Shown: positions 8,641 through 16,450 of the stretch, in pieces
Position numbering within the stretch: the stretch's first letter is position 1
Layout of the letters: each line of letters begins with the position of its first letter
Source: Saprospiraceae bacterium
Lineage (GTDB): Bacteria; Bacteroidota; Bacteroidia; Chitinophagales; Saprospiraceae
Length of the DNA stretch: 64,000 nt
Reading direction: 5' to 3'
Assembly (NCBI GenBank): GCA_022844565.1
Contig: JALHLK010000004.1
Location: forward strand, 62,001 to 126,000
The notes under the pieces: generated by a model
What the model saw: the letters and a program-made list of their open reading frames with translations, nothing else
Told to the model about the DNA's origin: nothing
Databases searched by the model: none
Program-made: the position numbers and the translations under genes

Positions 8641-9534
8641 TTACGATTTAAAATATTCATTAAAAAAATTAATAACCTCTTCTTTATTTGGTTGATTTTT
8701 TGGTTTAACTAGTCTAAACCCTACAAAAGGGGCATCTGTGTTCCACCATGTGCTTTTTGGTATTTGTGGATCTCGTCTATTCCAGATTCTATCTGTACTT
8801 CGCCTATTGCTGCAAGATAGCTTATCTACTGAGTCTTTGTATGAACCACCTTTTAATGTATGTGGATGTTTTTTCGTAGTTTTGACCAAAGGATTGGTGG
8901 AATTTTGATTAACAAATTCTGGGTAGTTTTCTACATATTGATCCATCGTCCACTCTGTGACATTACCCAATAGATCGTAAATGCCTAGTTTATTTGGTTT
9001 TAATTCGCCTGATTTATGGTATTTGCCTTCACTGTTGCTTTCATACCATGCTATATCGGTTATCATGTTTTTTTCAGTTTCTCCGATGTAACATGCATAT
9101 TCCCATTCTGCCTCCGTTGGAAGACGATAAAACTCACCTGTTTTTTCATAAAGCCACCGACAAAACATCATAGCGCCATAATGTTGGACACTATTGGCAG
9201 GGTGGCCTTTGTCTTTGCCCATTCCTAAAGTAAAATCTAGATAGGGTGAGCTAGGTCTGGTGATAGCATCATATTGATCATTTTGTGAATAAAATTCGTC
9301 TTGAAAAAATTGATTAAAAGTAGGGTAGTCTACTTCATGTGTACCCATGTAGAATGGGTCTAGCTTAATAATAGTCTTCGAATCTTTAATCTGAAAATTG
9401 GTAGGATTGATCAATACCAATTTATAATTAATATCTTTTTCTGATACAATTAAGGAGGTCTCTTGACCCTGAAGTATGTTTATCAAGAATATCGTTGTGA
9501 TCGAAATTATAATTTGTAGCCTTGTTTTATACAC
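8641..9534 (-). CDS. FGE/SUMF1-fold secreted protein lacking the FGE cysteines
   Basis: 297 residues with a signal peptide (ITTIFLINILQGQ, cleavage near residue 23). The formylglycine-generating-enzyme (C-type lectin-like) fold is shown by HPANSVQHYGAMMFCRWL, YRLPTEAEWEYAC, LGIYDLLGNVTEWTMD, LKGGSYKD and the closing FVGFRLV. In true FGE the two catalytic cysteines follow the GGS motif; here those positions are Asp and Leu, and the only nearby Cys is eight residues further. It is therefore probably a binding or structural relative (as GldJ/GldK are), not a sulfatase activator. It sits directly upstream of the oxidoreductase on the same strand. Confidence 0.85.
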   Translation of the reverse strand: MYKTRLQIIISITTIFLINILQGQETSLIVSEKDINYKLVLINPTNFQIKDSKTIIKLDPFYMGTHEVDYPTFNQFFQDEFYSQNDQYDAITRPSSPYLDFTLGMGKDKGHPANSVQHYGAMMFCRWLYEKTGEFYRLPTEAEWEYACYIGETEKNMITDIAWYESNSEGKYHKSGELKPNKLGIYDLLGNVTEWTMDQYVENYPEFVNQNSTNPLVKTTKKHPHTLKGGSYKDSVDKLSCSNRRSTDRIWNRRDPQIPKSTWWNTDAPFVGFRLVKPKNQPNKEEVINFFNEYFKS

Positions 9535-9591
9535 TTTTATCTTAATCTTTTTAAATTTGAGCTAAATTACAAATTAAATTCAAATTAAGTC

Positions 9592-10512
9592 ATGAATAGA
9601 AGAAGTTTTATTAATAAATCAGTGATTAGTTCTGTAGGTGTGGCAGGATTTGCTCATACACAAGGTCATATATTTAAGGGTCATGAAGCCGAAAGTAAAA
9701 CTTTTAATCTTGACTTTGCTTTCCATGACGGAATGTTTAAAAATCATGGAGGTGAAAAATTTGTTGATCAAATTAAGTGGGCCCATGATCAAGGATTTAG
9801 GAGTATTGAAGACAACGGTATGATGTCTAGGTCCGTAGCACAACAAGAAGAAATCGGCAATCTCCTCGTAAAATTGAATATGAAGATGGGGGTTTTTGTG
9901 TTGACAAGTGATAGCTGGCATTGGAAAATGTCATTAACTACTGGAAAAAAGGAATTTATAGATAGGATGAAGAATGATTGCTTTACTGCCATTGAAGTAG
10001 CGAAAAGAGTAAATGCAAAGCATATCACAGTAGTACCAGGTAATTATGATCGCTCCTTATCAGTAGATATGCAAACAGCAAATGTTGTGGAAGCACTTAA
10101 AATAGCCTCCGATATTTTGGAACCTCAAGGCTTAGTAATGGTTTTAGAGCCTCTGAGTGATAACCCAGATTTATTTTTAAGATTTTCACATCAAACCTAT
10201 ATGATTTGTAAAGCTGTATCAAGTCCTGCTTGTAAAATCTTGTACGATATCTACCATATGCAAAAGAATGAAGGAAATTTGATTAGGAATATAGATTTGA
10301 CATGGGAGGAAATCGCCTATATTCAAATTGGTGATAATCCTGGTAGAAAAGAACCAACAACAGGTGAGATTAACTATTCAAATGTGTTTAAGCACATCCA
10401 CAGTAAGGGTTATAAAGGTGTTTATGGTATGGAGCATGGCAAATCTAAAGAAGGAAAAGAAGGAGAAATAGCTTTAATAAATGCCTACAGGTCTGTTGAT
10501 GTAGTGAAGTAG
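9592..10512 (+). CDS. Sugar isomerase/epimerase-like TIM barrel, exported
   Basis: 306 residues. The leader MNRRSFINKSVISSVGVAG resembles a Tat signal. The rest is a xylose isomerase-like TIM barrel of the hydroxypyruvate isomerase type: HITVVPGNYD, VMVLEPLSD (metal Glu), KILYDIYHMQ (metal Asp and His), YIQIGDNPGRKEP and GVYGMEHG (metal Glu). Such enzymes isomerise or epimerise small sugars and keto acids with a divalent metal. It is transcribed divergently from the FGE-fold/oxidoreductase pair across a 57-base gap, which suggests shared control. The substrate cannot be stated. Confidence 0.85.
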   Translation: MNRRSFINKSVISSVGVAGFAHTQGHIFKGHEAESKTFNLDFAFHDGMFKNHGGEKFVDQIKWAHDQGFRSIEDNGMMSRSVAQQEEIGNLLVKLNMKMGVFVLTSDSWHWKMSLTTGKKEFIDRMKNDCFTAIEVAKRVNAKHITVVPGNYDRSLSVDMQTANVVEALKIASDILEPQGLVMVLEPLSDNPDLFLRFSHQTYMICKAVSSPACKILYDIYHMQKNEGNLIRNIDLTWEEIAYIQIGDNPGRKEPTTGEINYSNVFKHIHSKGYKGVYGMEHGKSKEGKEGEIALINAYRSVDVVK

Positions 10513-10520
10513 ATCATGAG

Positions 10521-10730
10521 GGGAGTTCTAAAAACCCTATTTCTATTACAAAAAACTGCAATGACAAATTACAGCGTTGAAGGATAATAAAAAGTGTCCT
10601 CAATGTCGTGTACCTGCAATATAATATTCTTTGTGTTAGGTCACGGAGGCTCTAGTTCAGAGCCAAAATCGTTTGCGACGATTTTGTTGCGCTCTTCATG
10701 TCTTGTTCTTTGTCAGTTCGTACTTTTTTC
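10521..10730. repeat. Intergenic repeat copy A
   Basis: About 210 bases that recur, diverged, at 13136-13345 in the same orientation. Shared blocks include TTCTAAAAAC.CTATTTCTA, ATTACAAAAAACTG, CTAGTTCAGAGC and ATCGTTTGCGACGATTT. Copy A holds two adjacent perfect hairpins: GGCTCT/AGAGCC at 10648-10664 and AAAATCGT/ACGATTTT at 10665-10685, both with 5-base loops. It lies just downstream (minus strand) of the first PKD-protein gene, so gene and repeat were probably duplicated together. Confidence 0.75.
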
Positions 10731-10774
10731 ATGATGAAAACGAGTTTTTTGAACTCACCATGAGATTATGTTTT

Positions 10775-13060
10775 TTATCTAATTAAAGTGAAGTTGCCTT
10801 TAAAATCTTTAACCTCATCCCTTGTGTTTATATATTGTATATAGTAGACATAGACGTCTGCTGGAGCATTTCTTTCTTTTGATAATCCGTCCCAACCTTG
10901 GGTGTAATCGTCATTTTCGTATAGTAATTCTCCGTAGCGGTTGTATATTTTCATATTAAAAGATTTGACCCCTTCAAAAAATCCAGTTATTTTAAATTCA
11001 TCATTTAGATCATCATTGTTTGGAGTGAATGCATTTGGAATATGCACAATGGTAATAGGGATGATATCCAAAATCGCAGAAGAACTATCCGTACAGCCAT
11101 TCTCTTTTACGACATATTGCACCACTTTGTAAGTACCGGTATCAGGGAAACTATATTGAGGGCTTTTTTGTGTAGACGTACCTACATTTCCAAACTCCCA
11201 TTGATAATAATCAGCACCAACCGACAAATCAGTAAAAGAAACATCTTTTATAAAGCTGTTTAGTTCTTTTGGGTCATAATCAAAACCTGCTCTAGGAGAA
11301 TCTTTTATTTCGATTAATCCAGCAAAGCTTCTGTCTATAAAGCAATTTATTGGTGATTTAATGGCAACTTTTATGTCATAAATACCAGGTTTGGTGTATA
11401 TATGCTTTGGGCTAATTCCTTTTTTAATGGTACCATCACCAAAATCCCACGTTATGTCGTATGTTTCATCAATTGGTCTTGAGTTGTTTTTAAATAAGAT
11501 TTCTACGGGTTCACATCCAATAAATCTGTCAGGAGCGATATCTATTCGTGTTGGTACGGGTTGGTAAATTATATTTTTTGATATTGTGTCCTGACATTCA
11601 TTTTTGTCCCTAACGGTAAGACTAACTTTTTTTATACCTGGGGTCTCAAAAGTGTAAGATGGATTTTTAACCACCGTCTGACTTTCGCCATTAAAATTCC
11701 ATCTAATAATATCAGGTCTATTTGACGAAATAATACTTTTATCTAGAAAATCCACAGGCCCAAAAACGCAAGAATCATAATCAAAAGCAAAATCTGCATC
11801 TATTCTTGGTACAATATTTACAATAATATTTGCTGTATCTGAGCAGTCCTCTTGACCAGGATTTATAATAAGTTTTCCCTCATATCGACCTAAAGCTGGA
11901 AATTCAATTAAAAGATTAGTTCTATTAAATGTATCAAGCTTTCCAAATTTTGTGAATTGCCATTGGTAGGTTGCAGGTATTTGAGATTTCACGATACTCT
12001 TGTTGTCAAAAAGCATCAATGTGGCACCACAAGATTTTACAAATATAGTGTCTCCTTCTGTGATATTATCTACAGGTCTAGCCTTTGGATCACCGTCCTT
12101 TGCTTTAGCCAGTGCTTCAAATGCATTTTCACAATTTTCTACATTAAATTGAAAATCTCTTTGTATGTCACCAATCAATTGGCCTTTTCTGTACTCTTTT
12201 ACACATATGCCGATCACAAATTGACCTACACTTTTTGGTGTACCAGATATCAATCCATTGTTTCTATTTATGGAGACTACAGGATCACCTTGCATGGGAG
12301 CATCAACAGAGTAGGGTGGGATAAACGATACCCTGCCATATGGTGGAGGACAGTTTTGTGGGTTAGGCGTAACTCCATTACATGCTAGCGCATTTTCATT
12401 TTGTCGTACCCCAAAAGTACCACCTGCTACGGTTGGAGCACAAAATTCATATACAAGACTATCCCCATCAGCATCAATGGCTTGATGATTAAAAGCTAAT
12501 CGCTTATTATTACAAATCACTACAGGAGGAAAGTTTGCAAATTCTGGACTATTGTTGCAATTTTCTATTGAAAATTTTGAAATTGTCACATTGAATCCAG
12601 CTCCTTGATCTCCTGGATCTCTAATGTTATTTATAGTATTATTTCTGCAACATCGTTGATAAACTATCTGATAATCAAAACCCCAAGGCAAAGTTACAGA
12701 AAAGGCATATAAACCTTTATCAACACCAACATTCGGGGGAACAATAAGGCAAGGGTTGGCATTACCAATTTCAATTTCACTATTTTCACCTAAACTTACA
12801 TCGATTGCTTGATGAAATAACCAAATTCCATTTTCAAGTTTGTAGATTCCTATTCTTGGTCTTGAATCAAAAGGAGCACCGCCACCTCTAGAGTCTCTAT
12901 ATATCCACATTTTTATATCAAAAGTGGTTCGTCTCAATTGAGCATCGGCATTGGTACATTTATAAGTGATATCTCCTCCTACGATGTGTCTAGCTTGTAT
13001 TATTTTATACATGCAAGTTAATAAAACAACTAAAAGCGATATTCTAAATTTATAAACCAT
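10775..13060 (-). CDS. PKD-domain cell-surface protein with T9SS type B sorting domain (paralogue 1)
   Basis: 761 residues. After a signal peptide (about 1-22, ending in IIQA) comes an N-terminal domain starting RHIVGGDITYKC, seen in many Bacteroidota surface proteins, with paired Cys residues (YQRCCRNNTINNI). Residues about 415-670 hold three PKD-like beta-sandwich repeats (for example YDITWDFGDGTIKKG and DYYQWEFGNVG). The last ~85 residues are the gliding-motility-associated type B C-terminal domain (IPNAFTPNNDDLNDEFK, MKIYNRYGELLYE, QGWDG), which directs export through the T9SS. Likely an adhesin or surface-layer component; no catalytic motif is visible. The gene upstream (13402-15672) is a full-length paralogue. 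Confidence 0.88.
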   Translation of the reverse strand: MVYKFRISLLVVLLTCMYKIIQARHIVGGDITYKCTNADAQLRRTTFDIKMWIYRDSRGGGAPFDSRPRIGIYKLENGIWLFHQAIDVSLGENSEIEIGNANPCLIVPPNVGVDKGLYAFSVTLPWGFDYQIVYQRCCRNNTINNIRDPGDQGAGFNVTISKFSIENCNNSPEFANFPPVVICNNKRLAFNHQAIDADGDSLVYEFCAPTVAGGTFGVRQNENALACNGVTPNPQNCPPPYGRVSFIPPYSVDAPMQGDPVVSINRNNGLISGTPKSVGQFVIGICVKEYRKGQLIGDIQRDFQFNVENCENAFEALAKAKDGDPKARPVDNITEGDTIFVKSCGATLMLFDNKSIVKSQIPATYQWQFTKFGKLDTFNRTNLLIEFPALGRYEGKLIINPGQEDCSDTANIIVNIVPRIDADFAFDYDSCVFGPVDFLDKSIISSNRPDIIRWNFNGESQTVVKNPSYTFETPGIKKVSLTVRDKNECQDTISKNIIYQPVPTRIDIAPDRFIGCEPVEILFKNNSRPIDETYDITWDFGDGTIKKGISPKHIYTKPGIYDIKVAIKSPINCFIDRSFAGLIEIKDSPRAGFDYDPKELNSFIKDVSFTDLSVGADYYQWEFGNVGTSTQKSPQYSFPDTGTYKVVQYVVKENGCTDSSSAILDIIPITIVHIPNAFTPNNDDLNDEFKITGFFEGVKSFNMKIYNRYGELLYENDDYTQGWDGLSKERNAPADVYVYYIQYINTRDEVKDFKGNFTLIR

Positions 13061-13135
13061 CTATCTATTCAATATTAAAATACAATTTTACAATTATATA
13101 ACGAAAAACCTCTCTAAAAAGATATCATTATTCAT

Positions 13136-13345
13136 GGGAAATTCTAAAAACGCTATTTCTATTACAAAAAACTGTAAAATCCAATTACCGCGTTTAAGGT
13201 TAAAAGTGTTCTAACAGTATTGTATCCGCAATCTAATATTCTCTGCGCTAGGGCACATAGACCCTAGTTCAGAGCTTAAATCGTTTGCGACGATTTCTTT
13301 ACGCTCTTCATACCTTGTTCTTGGCTTTTTCGTATTTTTTTGACT
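13136..13345. repeat. Intergenic repeat copy B
   Basis: Second, diverged copy of the repeat at 10521-10730, placed at the same distance downstream of the second PKD-protein gene. The AAATCGT/ACGATTT hairpin is kept (7-base arms), while the hairpin next to it is degraded in one arm. It occupies most of the 341-base gap between the two PKD genes. A 61-codon leftward open frame across it is not supported as a gene. Confidence 0.75.
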
Positions 13346-13401
13346 ACGAATAGGCGTTTTTACATCTTCCCTTATGTATTTAATCCTTTTATTCAAAAAT
13401 G

Positions 13402-15672
13402 TTATCGCAACAAAGTGAAATATCCATTTTGTCTTTTTTTAATTTTCCGAAAGGTTTCATATTTTATATCATAGGTATATACATCACTCATGGCAATTAA
13501 ACCATTCTTTAGCAGACCATTCCATCCAATGAGTGGGTTGTCAGAAGAAAAGATAAGACCTCCATATCTATCGTAAATTTTCATTTCGAATATTTTAATG
13601 CCTGGACTATAGCTAACTACCTTAAAATCATCATTTAATATATCACTATTTGGTGTAAAAGCAGAAGGAACAAAAACTGTATCAACAGGGGCAATATCTA
13701 TTATTTCTGACAAAGTATCTGTACATCCATTAGATCTTCCTACGATTTGAATAATTTTATATTGGCCCGTATCGGGAAATACAAAAGTAGGAGACTGCTC
13801 GGTAGAACCAGCAATATTTCCAAAGTACCAAGCCCAAAACTCTGTTGATTCAGACTTGTCGTTGAAGATTGCCTTTCTATTAAACACATTAATTTCTGAT
13901 CTATTGAAGTCAAAGCCGGCTTTCGGGCTTTGAAGGACATTCACTAAATTATTAAAATCCACCTCTTTATAACATTTATTAGGAGAGGTAATTTGTATTT
14001 TTAATGAATAGAGACCATCATTGTTGATTTTAAGAGTAGGTGTAATACCTTTTAGTTCTTGACCATCTGAAATTTTCCAAATGATCGAATATGTTGTATC
14101 CAATAGATTTGAAATAGGTTTGAAATTGATTTGCAAGGGCGCACATGTTTCTATTGGTTTGATGAATAAATCAGAATTATTGGGAATTGGGTTGTATGAA
14201 ATTACTTGTTCGGCTACATCTATGCACTGATTTTCATCGGTAAGAATCATTTTGATTGTTTTCTTCCCAGTAAACCTCCAATTTATAATCGGATTATCTA
14301 GTCTAGAAAAGTCTTCTCCGTTTAAATCCCATAGTACAGTTAATTGTTTTGAGCCTAATAAACTTTGATTAAAAAATTGCATAGGCCCATATGCACATGA
14401 ATCATAAACACCGATAAAATTGGCCTTTGTTGCATTGGTAATGGTAATTTTTAATTTGGCAGTATCAGAGCATGCCCCTCCTCCTGGATTCACCACTAAT
14501 GCTGCATAGAAAACGCCTAGTCCAGGAAAAACATAATTTGTGTTTATGGTGCTAAAAGTATCCTGCTTATTGTTTTCCTTATAAAATATCCATTTGTAGT
14601 TAGGTATTCTATTACTTTTGTTGACACTAATATTTTCAAAGAAGATTTTAGTTGCTCCACATGATTTTACAAAAATGGTATCTCCAGCATCAGCCGACTC
14701 AACAGGAAACTTTGTCTCCTCTACATCAGAAGCCTTCGATTTGGCTGTAAATACTTTTTCGCATTTACTCACATTAAATTGAAAGTCGCGCTGAATAATG
14801 CTTAAAATTACACCATTTCTGTATTGTGTCACACAAATACCGATAACGTATTGCCCTTGAATATCGGGCTTCCCAGATATTAAACCTGTTTTTTCATTAA
14901 TTTTCACCAGAGGATTTCCTCCCATTGGGTGCACCACGGTATATGGGGCAATATATCTGACCACTGCAAAAGGTGGTGGACAATCCTGTACATCTGGAGT
15001 AAATCCTCCGCATCCTCCACCTGCACCACCACCACCAGCTGTAGCCGGTGCACAAAAACTATAGGATACGCTATCCCCAGGATTTGTAATAACGGAATGA
15101 TCAAATACCAAATCATCACCAGCACAAATTAAGACAGGGGGGAAATTTTTAAAAACGGGACTACTGTTACATGTTTTTACGGATTCTTCTGAAATATATA
15201 CATAAAATGCTGCACCTGTCCGTTGCGGATCTAAAATATTATTAATGGTTGCGTTTCTACAACATCTTTGGTAAACAACTTGATAGTCAAAACCGAATGG
15301 TAATATTACCTGAAATCTATATAAACCTTTGTATACACCTAGTTTAGGTGGTATAAAAAGGCATGGATTTACACTTTCTAGTGGAATTGAATCTTCTTTT
15401 ACAAGATTGATTTCTAATGATTGATCATAAAACCATGCTCCTCCTATTCTTCTGTAAACCCCAATTTCAAAACCATTGTCAAATGCAACTTCAGTACTTG
15501 TAGGATCTCGATATACCCACATTGTAATATCAAAAGTGGTTGTACGCGTCGCGAGATTTTGACTTATGCATTCATAGGTGATATCACCTCCTATGATGTG
15601 AGTAGCATTTACAGAAGTACTCAATTGAAAAATAATCTCGATCAGTAGCAAAAAATTCAAGACTTTTTTCAT
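13402..15672 (-). CDS. PKD-domain cell-surface protein with T9SS type B sorting domain (paralogue 2)
   Basis: 756 residues and collinear with the protein at 10775-13060: signal peptide (about 1-23), THIIGGDITYECIS start, the same YQRCCRNATINNI cysteine pair, a Gly-rich insertion (GGGGAGGGCGG) that the other copy lacks, three PKD-like repeats (AWYFGNIAGS in the last) and the type B C-terminal domain (VPSAFTPNSDILNDDFK, MKIYDRYGGLIFS, GWNG). Export through the T9SS and anchoring or release at the cell surface are expected. The pair arose by tandem duplication that included the 3' intergenic repeat; divergence along the whole length shows that it is not recent. Confidence 0.88.
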   Translation of the reverse strand: MKKVLNFLLLIEIIFQLSTSVNATHIIGGDITYECISQNLATRTTTFDITMWVYRDPTSTEVAFDNGFEIGVYRRIGGAWFYDQSLEINLVKEDSIPLESVNPCLFIPPKLGVYKGLYRFQVILPFGFDYQVVYQRCCRNATINNILDPQRTGAAFYVYISEESVKTCNSSPVFKNFPPVLICAGDDLVFDHSVITNPGDSVSYSFCAPATAGGGGAGGGCGGFTPDVQDCPPPFAVVRYIAPYTVVHPMGGNPLVKINEKTGLISGKPDIQGQYVIGICVTQYRNGVILSIIQRDFQFNVSKCEKVFTAKSKASDVEETKFPVESADAGDTIFVKSCGATKIFFENISVNKSNRIPNYKWIFYKENNKQDTFSTINTNYVFPGLGVFYAALVVNPGGGACSDTAKLKITITNATKANFIGVYDSCAYGPMQFFNQSLLGSKQLTVLWDLNGEDFSRLDNPIINWRFTGKKTIKMILTDENQCIDVAEQVISYNPIPNNSDLFIKPIETCAPLQINFKPISNLLDTTYSIIWKISDGQELKGITPTLKINNDGLYSLKIQITSPNKCYKEVDFNNLVNVLQSPKAGFDFNRSEINVFNRKAIFNDKSESTEFWAWYFGNIAGSTEQSPTFVFPDTGQYKIIQIVGRSNGCTDTLSEIIDIAPVDTVFVPSAFTPNSDILNDDFKVVSYSPGIKIFEMKIYDRYGGLIFSSDNPLIGWNGLLKNGLIAMSDVYTYDIKYETFRKIKKRQNGYFTLLR

Positions 15673-15903
15673 AAGTCACTATGGTTTAGTTCAGTGGAAA
15701 CAAAAATAGTCAATAATTGATTAATTCATTGTCGGAATTATACTAATTTTTATTCTTTTATGCCTTTTTGTATGTATTAGGTAAATTATATGCCTAATAT
15801 TTTAACAGTTTAATTCTGATAAACAACTTTTTTAATCTTTGTATCTTTTAGATGAACCAAAGTTGTTTTATAAATTTGGAGTATTTTTAGATAATTGTTA
15901 TTC

Positions 15904-16242
15904 CTAATTTACCCAAACTGCATATCTCATTTTCCTTAGTTTACCTGCTAAATCTTTTTCTGCTTGAAGAGCTTCGTCCATATTTTTGCAATTTGGTATT
16001 TCTTGATAAAGACTTGGTCTGAGATAGATGCCATATTTTCTGACAATATTTGCAGATATATTTATTCCTTTTTTACTCAATGCACCTTCTAAATGTTGTG
16101 AAAATCGTATTTGGGGTGTTTTACTAGTCATGCCAACGTATAAGCACTCTAATACTCCATTAAACTGTGGATTGGCTTCTCTGAATTTTCTATTTTCTGA
16201 GTATACTTTTTTACTTAACTCTATTACATAAATTTGATACAT
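15904..16242 (-). CDS. Small GIY-YIG-like nuclease-fold protein
   Basis: 112 residues. The GIY-YIG core is recognisable as YQIYVIEL followed, after an insertion, by CLYVGMTSKTPQIRFSQH, where YVGMT corresponds to the YIG strand and Arg in the next helix to the catalytic Arg. The end (EALQAEKDLAGKLRKMRYAVW) carries a conserved Glu that may bind metal. Stand-alone proteins of this size are common in bacteria and their function is not established; nuclease activity is inference. It stands alone between two leftward genes with more than 200 bases on each side. Confidence 0.72.
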   Translation of the reverse strand: MYQIYVIELSKKVYSENRKFREANPQFNGVLECLYVGMTSKTPQIRFSQHLEGALSKKGINISANIVRKYGIYLRPSLYQEIPNCKNMDEALQAEKDLAGKLRKMRYAVWVN

Positions 16243-16390
16243 CGACTGTTTAACTATTTACATAAATAGCATCAAATTGTATACCAACATTTTAAATATA
16301 CATTATTTTTATACTACATATTTAAAAAAAGACAAAAAGAGAAGTATATTACGTAGAGTATAAAGGTGGATTTGATTATAGTGATAATAA

Positions 16391-16421
16391 AAAAGCACTT
16401 TCCTGATTGAAAAGTGCTTTT
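16391..16421 (-). terminator. Intrinsic terminator after the M1 peptidase gene region
   Basis: AAAAGCACTTT and AAAGTGCTTTT pair perfectly around an 8-base loop. Read on the minus strand, the stem ends in a run of U, 30 bases after the stop codon of the leftward M1 peptidase gene. Confidence 0.75.
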
Positions 16422-16450
16422 CCATAAATTTTTTGTATCTGTTTTCTCGA

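Noticed and set aside
13211-13396. 61-codon leftward open frame in the second intergenic repeat
   Set aside because: It lies across the repeat and its hairpin, the matching frame is not kept in the other copy, and the product has no recognisable feature.
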